Source: Nocardioides turkmenicus (lineage in GTDB: Bacteria > Actinomycetota > Actinomycetes > Propionibacteriales > Nocardioidaceae). Taken from it: DNA of 64,000 nucleotides. Under the pieces are notes generated by a model, which searched no databases, was not told the DNA's origin, and saw only the letters and a list, made by a program, of their open reading frames with translations. Shown here in pieces: positions 43,955 to 52,277 of the stretch (positions are counted from its first letter, which is position 1; the number at the start of each line of letters is the position of its first letter). The position numbers were made by a program, and so were the translations under genes. The stretch lies in the NCBI RefSeq assembly GCF_011045035.1, contig NZ_JAALAA010000022.1, positions 1-64,000 of the forward strand, read 5' to 3'.

Positions 43955-45012
43955 GACGCCAGCTCCTCGCCGGACGCCGGCTCGACGGTCTCCGCGTCGT
44001 CGTCGCTCGGCGTCGCCCGCGGCTGCGGGACCGCGGCGAGGACGGCGTCCACGACGGCCCGCGGGTCGACCCCGTCGGCCTCCGCGTCGAAGGTGAGCAC
44101 GAGCCGGTGGGCGAGGATGTCGCCGGCCAGGTCGGCGATGTCGGCCGGCAGCACGTAGTCGCGCCCGCGCAGCAGGGCCAGCGCCCGGCCGGCGGTGATC
44201 AGACCGAGGCTGCCGCGGGCGCTGACGCCGTAGGCGAGCAGGCCGTCGAGGTTGTGCAGACCGTACGCATGCGGCGTACGCGTCGCCATCACGAGCTTGA
44301 CGGCGTACTGCGCGACCTCGTGGTGCACGAACACCTCCTCGGCACGGGCCTGGAGTCGGCGCAGCGCAGCGATGTCGAGGATCTGCTCCACGGCTGGCGG
44401 CCGGGTGCCCATCCGCTGGATGATCGTCATCTCCTCCAGCTCGTCGACGTGGCCGACGTCGACCTTCAGCAGGAACCGGTCGCGCTGGGCCTCGGGGAGC
44501 CGGTAGACGCCGTCGTTCTCGATCGGGTTCTGGGTGGCGAGGACGAGGAACGGGTCGGGCAGACGGTGGCTCGTGCCGCCGATGCTGACCTGGCGCTCGG
44601 CCATCGCCTCCAGCAGCGCGGACTGCACCTTGGCCGGGGCGCGGTTGATCTCGTCGGCGAGGACGAGGTTGGCGAAGACCGGCCCCAGCTCGGTGTCGAA
44701 CTGCTCCGCCGACGGCCGCCACACCCGGGTCCCGACGATGTCGGAGGGCATCAGGTCCGGGGTGAACTGGAGACGGGTGAACGAGCCGCCGACGACGCCG
44801 GCGAGGGTGCGTACGGCCAGGGTCTTCGCGACCCCGGGCACGCCCTCGAGCAGCACGTGGCCGCGGGCCAGCAGGCCGACCAGCATCCGCTCGATCATCA
44901 GGTCTTGGCCGACGACGACGCGCTTGACCTCGAAGAGGACGCGCTCGAGGACCGCGTTGGCGCCGAGGTCGGACCGGGCCGGCTGGGTTGGCTGGTGCTC
45001 TGACTTCCACAT
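43951..45012 (-). CDS. MoxR-family AAA+ ATPase
   Basis: A 353-residue chaperone-like ATPase. Walker A is EGVPGVAKT, Walker B VLADEINRAP, followed by sensor 1 LATQNPIE and the family stretch LPEAQRDRFLLKV. I use ATG 45012, which has AGGAGG six bases upstream; an upstream ATG at 45063 lies in low-complexity sequence. It heads the operon moxR-DUF58-VWA-protease and is divergent from a two-component system that may control it. Confidence 0.9.
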   Translation of the reverse strand: MWKSEHQPTQPARSDLGANAVLERVLFEVKRVVVGQDLMIERMLVGLLARGHVLLEGVPGVAKTLAVRTLAGVVGGSFTRLQFTPDLMPSDIVGTRVWRPSAEQFDTELGPVFANLVLADEINRAPAKVQSALLEAMAERQVSIGGTSHRLPDPFLVLATQNPIENDGVYRLPEAQRDRFLLKVDVGHVDELEEMTIIQRMGTRPPAVEQILDIAALRRLQARAEEVFVHHEVAQYAVKLVMATRTPHAYGLHNLDGLLAYGVSARGSLGLITAGRALALLRGRDYVLPADIADLAGDILAHRLVLTFDAEADGVDPRAVVDAVLAAVPQPRATPSDDDAETVEPASGEELAS

Positions 45013-45152
45013 GGGGGACCTCCTGGAGCTCGATGGCGTGCTTCTGCTGGACACCGATCTCATCGAAGGAGGCCGAAAACCAGCGGAAACAGCACCGAAA
45101 GCGATCCGAAAGCGCGCGCCGGAACCGATACACAGCAGTCATCCCGAAGGCG

Positions 45153-45180
45153 TTGCGCGGACAAGGGTGCGCGCTACCGT
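45153..45180 (+). promoter_or_regulatory. Promoter of the two-component system
   Basis: TTGCGC at 45153-45158, a 16-bp spacer and TACCGT at 45175-45180. The GTG start is 9 nt after the -10, so the transcript is leaderless or nearly so. Confidence 0.5.
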
Positions 45181-45188
45181 TCTTGAGC

Positions 45189-45905
45189 GTGAGGGTCTTG
45201 ATCGTCGAGGACCAGGCCGGCCTGGTCAGCGCGCTGAAGGTCGCGCTGCAGCGCGAGGGCTATGCCGTCGACGGTGCCGGCTCGGTCGCCGGTGCGCTCG
45301 AGAAGCTCGGCCTGAACGCCTACGACCTGGTCGTCCTCGACATCAACCTGCCCGACGGCAGCGGCTTCGAGGTCGCCTCGGCGCTGCGTACCGGGGGAGT
45401 GGAGGTCGCCGGCGACGAGCCCCCGCGGATCCTCATGCTGACCGCTCGCAACCGGCTCGACGACCGGGTCCGCGGCCTTGACGTGGGGGCCGACGATTAC
45501 CTGACCAAGCCGTTCGAGCTGGCCGAGCTGACCGCCCGGCTGCGGGCGCTGCTGCGGCGGCCGAGCAGCGACGGCACCTCGGTGCTGACCCACGGGCCGA
45601 TCCGGCTCGACACCGCCCGGCAGCTGGCCCGGCGCGGCGACCGGGAGCTCGGGCTGACCCTAAAGGAGTTCTCCGTCCTGCGCTACCTGATGACCAGGCC
45701 GGCCTTCATCGTCTCGGCCGAGGAGCTCCTCGAGCACGTGTGGGACGAGAACGCCGACCCGTTCACCCAGACGGTCCGGGTCACGGTCGGTACGCTGCGG
45801 CGCAAGCTGACCGTCGGCGACGAGCCTCCGGCCCTCGAGACCGTCGTCGGCCGCGGCTACCGCCTCCGCGACCTGCCCGAGCTCGACCAGGGCGCCACCG
45901 CATGA
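45189..45905 (+). CDS. OmpR-type response regulator
   Basis: A 238-residue regulator. The receiver domain has the acidic pair VEDQ, the phosphorylated Asp in LVVLDINLPDGSG (about 52), Thr in MLTAR and Lys in DYLTKPF. A winged-helix DNA-binding domain begins near 135, with KEFSVLRYLMTR and VRVTVGTLRRKL. GTG start. It overlaps the kinase by 4 bp (ATGA). Divergent position makes the MoxR operon a candidate target. Confidence 0.92.
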   Translation: MRVLIVEDQAGLVSALKVALQREGYAVDGAGSVAGALEKLGLNAYDLVVLDINLPDGSGFEVASALRTGGVEVAGDEPPRILMLTARNRLDDRVRGLDVGADDYLTKPFELAELTARLRALLRRPSSDGTSVLTHGPIRLDTARQLARRGDRELGLTLKEFSVLRYLMTRPAFIVSAEELLEHVWDENADPFTQTVRVTVGTLRRKLTVGDEPPALETVVGRGYRLRDLPELDQGATA

Positions 45906-47173
45906 GCGGCGGCGTGGGCACCGGCGTACGTCGCCTGGCCCTGCGGCTTCCGAGATGGCTCCGCACCGTGAGGGTGCGGCTCGCGCTGACGTACTCCTCG
46001 CTGCTGTTCGGCGTGACCGCCCTCCTCCTTGCCGGGGTCTACCTCGCGCTCTCCAGCAGCATCAGCGCCGCGCCGCTGGACCCCGTGACGGTCAAGAAGT
46101 TCGAGACGCAGGACGGCCACATCGTCTACAAGCCCGGGCAGGAGTTCCAGGCAGCGGACTTCGCCGACGTCCAAGAGGCGGTCAACTACGCCTCGCTGCA
46201 GACGCTGCGCAACTACTCGATCATCGCGCTGGTCGTGATGTTCGTCCTCAGCCTGGCCATCGGCTGGTGGGTCGCCGGTCGCGCGCTGCGGCCGGTCGGC
46301 GCGATCACGCGCACCGCCCAGGAGATCAACGCCTCCGACCTCACCCGGCGCATCGGCGCGACCGGGCCCCACGACGAGCTGCGTACGCTCGCCGACACCA
46401 TCGACTCGATGCTGGCCCGCCTCGACAAGGCGTTCACCGACCAGCGGCGCTTCGTCGAGGACGTCTCCCACGAGCTGCGCAACCCGGTCTCCCTCATCCA
46501 CACCAACGTCGAGGCCGTCCTCGCCAACGACCGGTCCACCCCGACCGAGCGGCGCGAGGCGAGCGTCGTCGTGCTCCAGGCCACCCGCCGGATGCGCCGC
46601 CTCCTCGAGGATCTGCTCGCGATCGCCCGCAGCCGCTCCGAGGCGTTCACCGACCGCCAGGTCGACCTGTCCGACGCCGTCACCGCGGCGGTGCGGGAGC
46701 ATCGTCTCGCGGCCGAGGCCCGTGGCCTCCGGATGGTCGAGCGCTCCCACCGGGGACCGGTCGTCGTCGGCGACCCGGACGCGCTGCAGCGTGCCCTGGC
46801 CAACCTGCTGTCGAACGCGGTCAGGCTCGCCCCGACGGGCTCGACCATCACCATCGGGATGGGTGGCCAGCACGGCTGGGCCTGGGCCGCGGTGGCCGAC
46901 GAAGGGCCGGGGATCGCCGAGGCCGACCGGGAACGCATCTTCGACCGCTTCTACCGAGGGAACGGAGCAGCCGGTCAGGAGCCGGCCACGGACGGCTCGG
47001 GGCTCGGCCTCGCCATCGCCCGGCAGATCGCCGAGAGCCACGAGGGCCGGCTGGTGCTGGTCAGTCGTGGCACCGCCGGCAGCACCTTCGTGCTCTGGCT
47101 CCCCGACCACGCGATGAACCGTTCGGCCAACCGCACCGACGCGCCACCCGAAGGGGACCCGCTGCTCGGGTGA
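45902..47173 (+). CDS. Sensor histidine kinase
   Basis: A 423-residue membrane kinase. Two membrane segments (about 28-50 and 105-125) frame an extracytoplasmic part of about 55 residues. A HAMP linker follows (VAGRALRPVGAIT), then the H-box VSHELRNPV (His about 195), N-box NLLSNAVRLAP, and G-boxes DEGPGIAEAD and GSGLGLAIA. The small sensor region suggests sensing at or in the membrane. Pairs with the preceding regulator. Confidence 0.92.
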   Translation: MSGGVGTGVRRLALRLPRWLRTVRVRLALTYSSLLFGVTALLLAGVYLALSSSISAAPLDPVTVKKFETQDGHIVYKPGQEFQAADFADVQEAVNYASLQTLRNYSIIALVVMFVLSLAIGWWVAGRALRPVGAITRTAQEINASDLTRRIGATGPHDELRTLADTIDSMLARLDKAFTDQRRFVEDVSHELRNPVSLIHTNVEAVLANDRSTPTERREASVVVLQATRRMRRLLEDLLAIARSRSEAFTDRQVDLSDAVTAAVREHRLAAEARGLRMVERSHRGPVVVGDPDALQRALANLLSNAVRLAPTGSTITIGMGGQHGWAWAAVADEGPGIAEADRERIFDRFYRGNGAAGQEPATDGSGLGLAIARQIAESHEGRLVLVSRGTAGSTFVLWLPDHAMNRSANRTDAPPEGDPLLG

Positions 47174-47202
47174 ACCGCCGACCACACGTACGAGGAGTGA
47201 GC

Positions 47203-47412
47203 ATGAGAACAGCATCGACATGGCGCGGAGTCAGAACGTTCGCGCCGGTGGTCCTGCTCGGTGTCGTCACCGGGCTGGCCCTGCAGGGGTGCATGAACGT
47301 GGAGGTGCGCGTCGACCCTGCCCGGAATGCGCCCGCGGAGCCAGCGGCCTATTACGGCGTGGTCGAGCACACCGCGGAGGACTGCTGGGAAGCCGAGACG
47401 CCGGCTGCCTAG
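47203..47412 (+). CDS. Small predicted lipoprotein
   Basis: A 69-residue protein with a signal peptide ending in the lipobox LALQGC near residue 30 and only about 39 residues after it. No family is recognised. It is 29 bp behind the kinase with GAGGAG in front, so it is probably the third gene of the two-component operon and might modulate the sensor. Its stop codon overlaps that of the convergent DeoR gene. Confidence 0.65.
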   Translation: MRTASTWRGVRTFAPVVLLGVVTGLALQGCMNVEVRVDPARNAPAEPAAYYGVVEHTAEDCWEAETPAA

Positions 47413-48218
47413 CGGGTGCCGCCCCTGGCGACGAGCACCTCGAGGCCGGTGACCGCCTGGATCGCGTCGAGCGCCGGCCCGCTCTGGTCGCCGTCGGTGA
47501 CGAGGGCGTCGACCTGGCCGAGGTCGGCGACCCGGCCGAGGTGTACGCGACCGAGCTTGCTGCTGTCCGCGGCGACGACGACGCGGGAGGCGGCATCGAT
47601 CATCGCTCGCTTCAGCTCCGCCTCGGGGAGGTTGATGTTGGTGATGCCGGCCTCGACGTCGACGCCGTTGCAGCCGATGAAGGCGACGTCGGCACGGATG
47701 CGGCTCAGGACGGTGTCGGCCAGGGGCGGGACGAGGGAGTGCTGCAGTGGGCGGAGGGTCCCGCCGGTGACGATGACCTGCAGGCGGGGCAGCGCGGGCT
47801 CCAGCGTGAGCGCGATCGAGAGCCCGTTGGTGATCACCGTGAGGTCGACCAGCTCGGTCCGCCGGACCAGCTCGGCGGCGATGGCCGCGGTGGTGGTGCC
47901 GACATCGAGCAGCACGCTCATGCCCGAGCTGAGCTCGTCGACGGCGAGACGGGCGATGGCCTCCTTCTGCGGAGCCGCGTCGACCTGGACCTCCTCGAAG
48001 GGACGCTCCCGCAGGCCCTCGGCCGGCATCGCCCCGCCACGGATGCGCCGGACGGCGCCGCCGTGCTCGAGAGCCTCCAGGTCCGTACGCACCGTCACGG
48101 TGGAGACGCCGAACGCCTCGCTGAGGTCGACGACCCGCACGAAGCTGCGCTCCTCGACGAGCTCGCGGATCCGGTCGCGGCGCTCCTCGGTCGGCAGGTG
48201 CGGGGCGGGCTCGGGCAT
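47409..48218 (-). CDS. DeoR-family sugar-responsive repressor
   Basis: A 269-residue regulator. The N-terminal HTH has RIRELVEERSFVRVVDLSEAFGVS and the family stretch VSTVTVRTDLEALE; the C-terminal sugar-phosphate domain begins LDVGTTTAAIA with the ITNGLSIA and IGCNGVD strands. I start at ATG 48218, 12 codons inside the longest frame. It is divergent from galT, with a palindrome in between, and so probably controls galactose metabolism; the inducer would be a phosphosugar. Confidence 0.86.
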   Translation of the reverse strand: MPEPAPHLPTEERRDRIRELVEERSFVRVVDLSEAFGVSTVTVRTDLEALEHGGAVRRIRGGAMPAEGLRERPFEEVQVDAAPQKEAIARLAVDELSSGMSVLLDVGTTTAAIAAELVRRTELVDLTVITNGLSIALTLEPALPRLQVIVTGGTLRPLQHSLVPPLADTVLSRIRADVAFIGCNGVDVEAGITNINLPEAELKRAMIDAASRVVVAADSSKLGRVHLGRVADLGQVDALVTDGDQSGPALDAIQAVTGLEVLVARGGTR

Positions 48219-48256
48219 GCGGACATGCTGCTCAGGCCAGCCGGAATTTGTCAATG

Positions 48257-48285
48257 CGAAAGAGTTGATTTCGATATCGAAAGAG
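48257..48285. promoter_or_regulatory. DeoR operator candidate upstream of galT
   Basis: TTTCGATATCGAAA at 48269-48282 is a perfect 14-bp palindrome. CGAAAGAG occurs twice, at 48257-48264 and 48278-48285, 21 bp apart. The block lies just before the galT -10 element. Confidence 0.65.
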
Positions 48286-48288
48286 CTC

Positions 48289-48294
48289 TAGCCT
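48289..48294 (+). promoter_or_regulatory. -10 element for leaderless galT transcript
   Basis: TAGCCT ends 8 nt before GTG 48302, four bases after the DeoR operator candidate, so binding there would block the promoter. Confidence 0.5.
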
Positions 48295-48301
48295 TCGAGG
48301 C

Positions 48302-49408
48302 GTGACAGGCATCCCCAAACAGGTCCACACGCTGGCGGACGGACGCGAGCTCATCTACTTCGACGACCCCGACTCGGCCCTGCCGGCCGAACGACGGGCC
48401 GACGAGCGGGAGCTGCCTCCGCGACCCTCGACCGCGCAGATGCGTCAGGACGTGCTGACCGGCGAGTGGGTCACCGTGGCGGCCGCCCGCCAGACCAGGG
48501 TCATGCTGCCGCCGGCCCATCTGGACCCGCTGTCACCGCAGACGCCGGGCAACCCGTCCGAGATCCCGTCGGCGTACGACGTCGCGGTCTTCGAGAACCG
48601 GTCGCCGTCCTTCGGGCCGGACCCGGGGGAGGGGCCGGCGGACCTGTCCGGCCTCGCGCTCGGCCGCAGCGCCACGGCGGTCGGGCGCTGCGAGGTGGTG
48701 TGCTTCAGCCCGGAGCACGAGGGTTCCTTCGGCTCGCTGTCGCGCGAGCGCGCCCGCACGGTGATCGAGGCCTGGGCAGACCGCACCGCCGAGCTCTCCG
48801 CCCTCCCGGGCGTCGCCCAGGTCTTCCCGTTCGAGAACCGGGGCGAGGCCATCGGCGTCACCCTCCGGCACCCTCACGGCCAGATCTACGCCTACCCCTA
48901 CATCACCCCGCGGACGCAGCGCCTCCTCGCCGCGATCGAGGAGTACGGCCCGAGCCTGCAGGCCGACCTCCTCGCGTTCGAGCAGAAGGGGGAGCGGATC
49001 GTCCTCTCCGGCGAGCACTGGACCGCCTTCGTGCCGTACGCCGCCCGCTGGCCGGTCGAGGTCCACCTGATGCCGCACGCCCAGGTGCCGGACTTCGCCG
49101 CCACCACCCACGCGCAGCGCGAGGAGCTGAGCACGCTCTATCTGCGGCTGCTGCGCGGCGTCGATGCGCTCTACGACGACCCGACCCCCTACATCGCGGC
49201 CTGGCACCAGGCCCCGGTGCGCTCCCACCGCGACAGCGTCCGGCTCACCCTCCAGCTCACCAGCCCGCGGCGCGGGGCCGACAAGCTGAAGTACCTGGCC
49301 GGCAGCGAGGCGGCGATGGGCGCCTGGGTGGCCGACATCCCGCCGGAGCACCAGGCCGAGCGGCTGCGCGAGGCGATCGCCCACGCCGACGAGACGAACC
49401 CGGTCTGA
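48302..49408 (+). CDS. galT: Galactose-1-phosphate uridylyltransferase
   Basis: A 368-residue Leloir pathway enzyme exchanging UMP between UDP-glucose and galactose-1-phosphate. The active-site nucleophile lies in TLRHPHGQIYAYPY (about residue 182), with the WTVFVPYAARWP-like strand and the later HQAPVRSHRD providing further His ligands. An extra N-terminal stretch of about 40 residues precedes DVLTGEWVTVAA. No galK or galE is seen beside it, so the pathway is split in this genome. Confidence 0.93.
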   Translation: MTGIPKQVHTLADGRELIYFDDPDSALPAERRADERELPPRPSTAQMRQDVLTGEWVTVAAARQTRVMLPPAHLDPLSPQTPGNPSEIPSAYDVAVFENRSPSFGPDPGEGPADLSGLALGRSATAVGRCEVVCFSPEHEGSFGSLSRERARTVIEAWADRTAELSALPGVAQVFPFENRGEAIGVTLRHPHGQIYAYPYITPRTQRLLAAIEEYGPSLQADLLAFEQKGERIVLSGEHWTAFVPYAARWPVEVHLMPHAQVPDFAATTHAQREELSTLYLRLLRGVDALYDDPTPYIAAWHQAPVRSHRDSVRLTLQLTSPRRGADKLKYLAGSEAAMGAWVADIPPEHQAERLREAIAHADETNPV

Positions 49409-49419
49409 GCCGCCCGTCC

Positions 49420-49444
49420 GCATGTCCCCCACCGGGCCGGGTAC
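49420..49444 (+). promoter_or_regulatory. SigB/SigF-type promoter candidate
   Basis: GCAT at 49420-49423, a 15-bp spacer and GGGTAC at 49439-49444, fitting the GNNT-N14/16-GGGTAY pattern of actinobacterial stress sigma factors. Confidence 0.45.
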
Positions 49445-49453
49445 CGCGTGCAG

Positions 49454-49699
49454 ATGACTGAGATGAACCAGGACGAAGCTCGCGTACAGGCACTCCAGGG
49501 TGTGGTCGAACGGGTCACCGCCTGGCAGGAGACCGCGCCCGAGGGAACCATCCGGGACGAGCTCACCAAGGCGCTGCACGAGGCCGGGGTGACGCTGACC
49601 GAGGAGCAGCAGGAGCTCGTCGTCGAGCAGATCTCGCATCAGGAGGAGGTCGACGTCGAGCTGCTCGCCGACCACAGCGGCGAGGGCGGGCCTGCCTGA
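49454..49699 (+). CDS. Small acidic hypothetical protein
   Basis: An 81-residue, Glu-rich, probably helical protein (ALQGVVERVTAWQETAPEGT, then a second helix LTEEQQELVVEQIS). No family recognised. I start at ATG 49454; a GTG six bases earlier is possible. A stress-type promoter stands directly upstream and the gene is followed by DUF5709 and hemerythrin genes, so a general stress role is inferred. Confidence 0.6.
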   Translation: MTEMNQDEARVQALQGVVERVTAWQETAPEGTIRDELTKALHEAGVTLTEEQQELVVEQISHQEEVDVELLADHSGEGGPA

Positions 49700-49717
49700 A
49701 GCGGGCGCGGCCTCGAA

Positions 49718-49743
49718 GCATCGTCGAGCCGGTGGCGGGATAC
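49718..49743 (+). promoter_or_regulatory. SigB/SigF-type promoter candidate
   Basis: GCAT at 49718-49721, a 16-bp spacer and GGATAC at 49738-49743 (one change from GGGTAC), 10 nt before the ATG of the DUF5709 gene. Confidence 0.4.
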
Positions 49744-49753
49744 CGGTCGAAGC

Positions 49754-50152
49754 ATGAGTGGAGAGCAGCTTCAGCCAGAGGACACCCTCGACGACCGCGG
49801 CGTGGACGACGTCCTGGACGAGGGCTATTCGCCGCCCGAGCGGCCCCGCGGTGTCACCGTCAAGGGCGTCACGCCTCGGGAGGAGCGCGAGGGCGAGACC
49901 ATCGACGAGCGCCGTGCCCAGGAGGAGCCCGAGGTCTGGGAGGAGGCGAAGGCCGAGGCCGACGCCGACATCCTGGACGGGCCGGTGACCGGCGAGGTGG
50001 GTGAGGCGCGTGCCGGTCGGCTCACCAGTCCCGACGAGGGAGTGCGCGAGGACGACGAGGGGAAGCTCGTCGGGCAGGACGAGGGGATCGACGGTGCCGG
50101 CGCCTCGGCCGAGGAAGCGGCCGTGCACGTCGTCGACGAGGTGCCTGACTGA
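49754..50152 (+). CDS. DUF5709 protein
   Basis: A 132-residue, strongly acidic, probably disordered protein of the actinobacterial DUF5709 family. PEDTLDDRGVDDVLDEGYSPPERP at the start is the family hallmark, and DEGxxEDDE(G/K) repeats occupy the second half. Function unknown; relatives are stress-induced in other actinobacteria, which fits the promoter here. Confidence 0.8.
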   Translation: MSGEQLQPEDTLDDRGVDDVLDEGYSPPERPRGVTVKGVTPREEREGETIDERRAQEEPEVWEEAKAEADADILDGPVTGEVGEARAGRLTSPDEGVREDDEGKLVGQDEGIDGAGASAEEAAVHVVDEVPD

Positions 50153-50172
50153 CTCTGCGCGTTCAGGGGTAC
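50147..50172 (+). promoter_or_regulatory. SigB/SigF-type promoter candidate
   Basis: GACT at 50147-50150, a 16-bp spacer and GGGTAC at 50167-50172, upstream of the hemerythrin gene. The -35 part is weak because only G and T are constrained. Confidence 0.4.
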
Positions 50173-50214
50173 CGGTGGACGGCCGGATCCCTACCAGCAC
50201 AGAGGAGAAGTGAC

Positions 50215-50769
50215 GTGTCCGAAGACGTGACCGACCTGATCATGCAGGACCACCGTGAGGTGGAGAGTCTGTTCGAGAAATTGGAGCGCGAGCCGGAGGT
50301 ACGCGCCGGACTGACCCCGGTCCTGGTCACCCTCCTGGCCGCGCACAGCCGTGCCGAGGAGGCCGAGGTCTACCCGGTCGCCCGTGACGAGGCCGGTGAG
50401 GCGGACGACGTCGCGCACAGCCAGGAGGAGCACGTCCTCGCCGACCGCCTCCTTGCCGAGCTCGCCGAGTGCGACCCCTACTCCACGGCGTACGACAACA
50501 AGCTGGCCGAGGTGGTCGACGCCGTCTCGCACCACGTCGAGGAGGAGGAGTCGACCGTGCTGCCGGGCATGCGCAGCCGTCTCGATGACGCGCGTCGCGC
50601 CGAGCTGGGCAAGGCCTTCCTGAAGAGCCGCCAGGAGCACCTCGGGCAGATGCCCGAGGACATCACCCGCGACGAGCTGCGCCGTCAGGCGTCCAACGCG
50701 GGCATCCCCGCGGGTGACAAGGACAAGGAAGAGCTACGGCAGGAGCTGGACCAGCACGCCGACAAGTGA
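50215..50769 (+). CDS. Hemerythrin HHE domain protein
   Basis: A 184-residue protein with an N-terminal hemerythrin-like four-helix domain binding a di-iron site. His/Glu ligands appear in IMQDHREVESLFEKLE, LLAAHSRAEEAEVYP, SQEEHVLADRLLAEL and VSHHVEEEES. The last 40 residues, with ITRDELRRQASNAGIPAG, form a Rho-N/SAP-like tail. Role is probably sensing or buffering of oxygen, NO or iron under stress. GTG start preceded by GAGGAGAAG. Confidence 0.88.
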   Translation: MSEDVTDLIMQDHREVESLFEKLEREPEVRAGLTPVLVTLLAAHSRAEEAEVYPVARDEAGEADDVAHSQEEHVLADRLLAELAECDPYSTAYDNKLAEVVDAVSHHVEEEESTVLPGMRSRLDDARRAELGKAFLKSRQEHLGQMPEDITRDELRRQASNAGIPAGDKDKEELRQELDQHADK

Positions 50770-50789
50770 TGCCGGTCAGGTGAGGCCGG

Positions 50790-51251
50790 TCAGCCGACCG
50801 GCGGCCCGGCGACCAGCGCGACCGCGGTGAGCGCGGCGACGCTTGCGAAGCCGGCGGCCAGTCCCCGCACCGGGTTGCGGAGGAGCCAGGCGAGCGGCTG
50901 CTCGAGGGAGCGCGTGGGGGCGTCCTCGAGCAGCCGCCACGTCTGTGCGAGCAGCCCGCGGCGCTCCGCGTAGCGCTCGAACCACAGGGTCAGGAACGGC
51001 GGGATCGAGGACGCGAGGCCGGCGACGAGCCGGCCGAACGACCAGCGCTGGTCGATGGCGACCACGGTCGTGGTCACGCAGTAGCTGATGAACACGATCC
51101 CGTGCAGCATCCCGAAGATGCTGACGCCGAGGTCGGTGGTCTCGGTGACGTACTTCAGGAACATGCCGCTGAGCAGCCCCGCCCAGGTCACCGCCTCGGC
51201 GGTGGCGACGATCCGGTAGAGACGGGAGGGGGAGCGAAGGATGGCGGACAC
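50790..51251 (-). CDS. DUF3817 membrane protein
   Basis: A 153-residue integral membrane protein with three to four hydrophobic segments. RLYRIVATAEAVTWAGLLSGMFLKY and the FGMLHGIVFISY helix mark the DUF3817 family, of unknown function and often found in actinobacteria. The C-terminal 60 residues beyond the domain include another membrane helix. GTG start, divergent from the Dps gene. Confidence 0.82.
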   Translation of the reverse strand: MSAILRSPSRLYRIVATAEAVTWAGLLSGMFLKYVTETTDLGVSIFGMLHGIVFISYCVTTTVVAIDQRWSFGRLVAGLASSIPPFLTLWFERYAERRGLLAQTWRLLEDAPTRSLEQPLAWLLRNPVRGLAAGFASVAALTAVALVAGPPVG

Positions 51252-51281
51252 GCGGCAAAGTTTATTCGCACCCGTGTACTG

Positions 51282-51306
51282 GTATGAATCGAGCGGCTAT
51301 GGGTAC
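51282..51306 (+). promoter_or_regulatory. SigB/SigF-type promoter candidate of dps
   Basis: GTAT at 51282-51285, a 15-bp spacer and GGGTAC at 51301-51306, 10 nt before the ATG of dps. Confidence 0.5.
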
Positions 51307-51316
51307 TGGTCGCGCC

Positions 51317-51871
51317 ATGACGACCGACACGCTGCACTACACGATCCCGGGCATGGACGAGAGCGCTGCTCGGACCACCATCGACCTCCTGCAGTCGCGA
51401 CTCCACGCCGCGAACGACCTCCAGCTCACCCTCAAGCACGTGCACTGGAACGTCGTCGGGCCGCATTTCATCGCGGTCCACGAGATGATCGACCCCCAGG
51501 TCGACGCCGTACGTGCCATGGCCGATGCGCTCGCCGAGCGCATCGCGACCCTGGGCGGTGCCCCGCGCGGCACCCCGGGCGCACTCGTCGCGGAGCGTGA
51601 GTGGGACGACTACAGCATCGGCCGGGCCACCACCCAGGAGCACCTCGCCGCCCTCGACGTCACCTACCGGGGCGTGATCGAGTCCTACCGCACGGCGATC
51701 AAGGAGCTCGAGGAGCTCGACCTGGTCACCCAGGACATCCTGATCGGCCAGACCGAGCAGCTGGAGCTCTTCCACTGGTTCGTACGCGCCCACCTGGAGG
51801 ACCAGGGCGGCCAGCTGAAGACCAGCGGCGAAGCCACGGAGGCAGGCGCGGCGCGAGCCGTGCGCGGCTGA
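51317..51871 (+). CDS. dps: Dps-family ferritin-like DNA protection protein
   Basis: A 184-residue ferritin-like protein forming a dodecamer that stores iron and shields DNA. The ferroxidase ligands are seen in LTLKHVHWNVVGPHFIAVHEMIDPQVDAVR (His about 40, Asp and Glu later in that helix). DQEQLELFHWFVRAHLED-like sequence closes the last helix. ATG 51317 is used because the stress-type promoter ends just upstream; an in-frame ATG at 51284 would lie in the promoter. Confidence 0.9.
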   Translation: MTTDTLHYTIPGMDESAARTTIDLLQSRLHAANDLQLTLKHVHWNVVGPHFIAVHEMIDPQVDAVRAMADALAERIATLGGAPRGTPGALVAEREWDDYSIGRATTQEHLAALDVTYRGVIESYRTAIKELEELDLVTQDILIGQTEQLELFHWFVRAHLEDQGGQLKTSGEATEAGAARAVRG

Positions 51872-51880
51872 GGGGATCCC

Positions 51881-52276
51881 ATGCGGTGGTGGTTCGCGGC
51901 GCTGGCACTGCTTCTCCCAATGATCCTCAGCGGGTGCGGCTCGGGCCAGGACGCCGCGGTACGTGACCGCGCCGCCGCCTTCCAGGACGCGGTCGCCACT
52001 CAGGACTGGGCAGGCGCCTGCGCGCTGCTCGCCCCGGAGACGCGGACCGAGCTGGAGGCGGCGGCCAAGCTGCCCTGCGCCGAGGCGATCGCCGAGGAGA
52101 AGCTGCCCGCCCCGGGCCGGCCTGACCGTGTCGACGTCTTCGGCACCATGGCCGAGGTCCGCTACCAGGGCGAGACGCTGTTCCTGACCCGGTTCGCCGA
52201 CGAGTGGCTGCTGCACGCGGCGGGCTGCACGCCGCAGCGGCCGAAGCCCTATGACTGCGCCCTGCACGGAGGCTGA
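51881..52276 (+). CDS. Predicted lipoprotein
   Basis: A 131-residue lipoprotein, signal peptide with lipobox ILSGC at residue 19. The mature part resembles the NTF2-like/LppA-type fold (AAFQDAVATQDWAGACALLAPETR, then FADEWLLHAAGC). Cysteines at positions near 46, 66 and 115 could form disulfides. Function unknown. First gene of a three-gene group with the microprotein and the DUF6766 gene. Confidence 0.72.
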   Translation: MRWWFAALALLLPMILSGCGSGQDAAVRDRAAAFQDAVATQDWAGACALLAPETRTELEAAAKLPCAEAIAEEKLPAPGRPDRVDVFGTMAEVRYQGETLFLTRFADEWLLHAAGCTPQRPKPYDCALHGG

Positions 52277-52277
52277 G

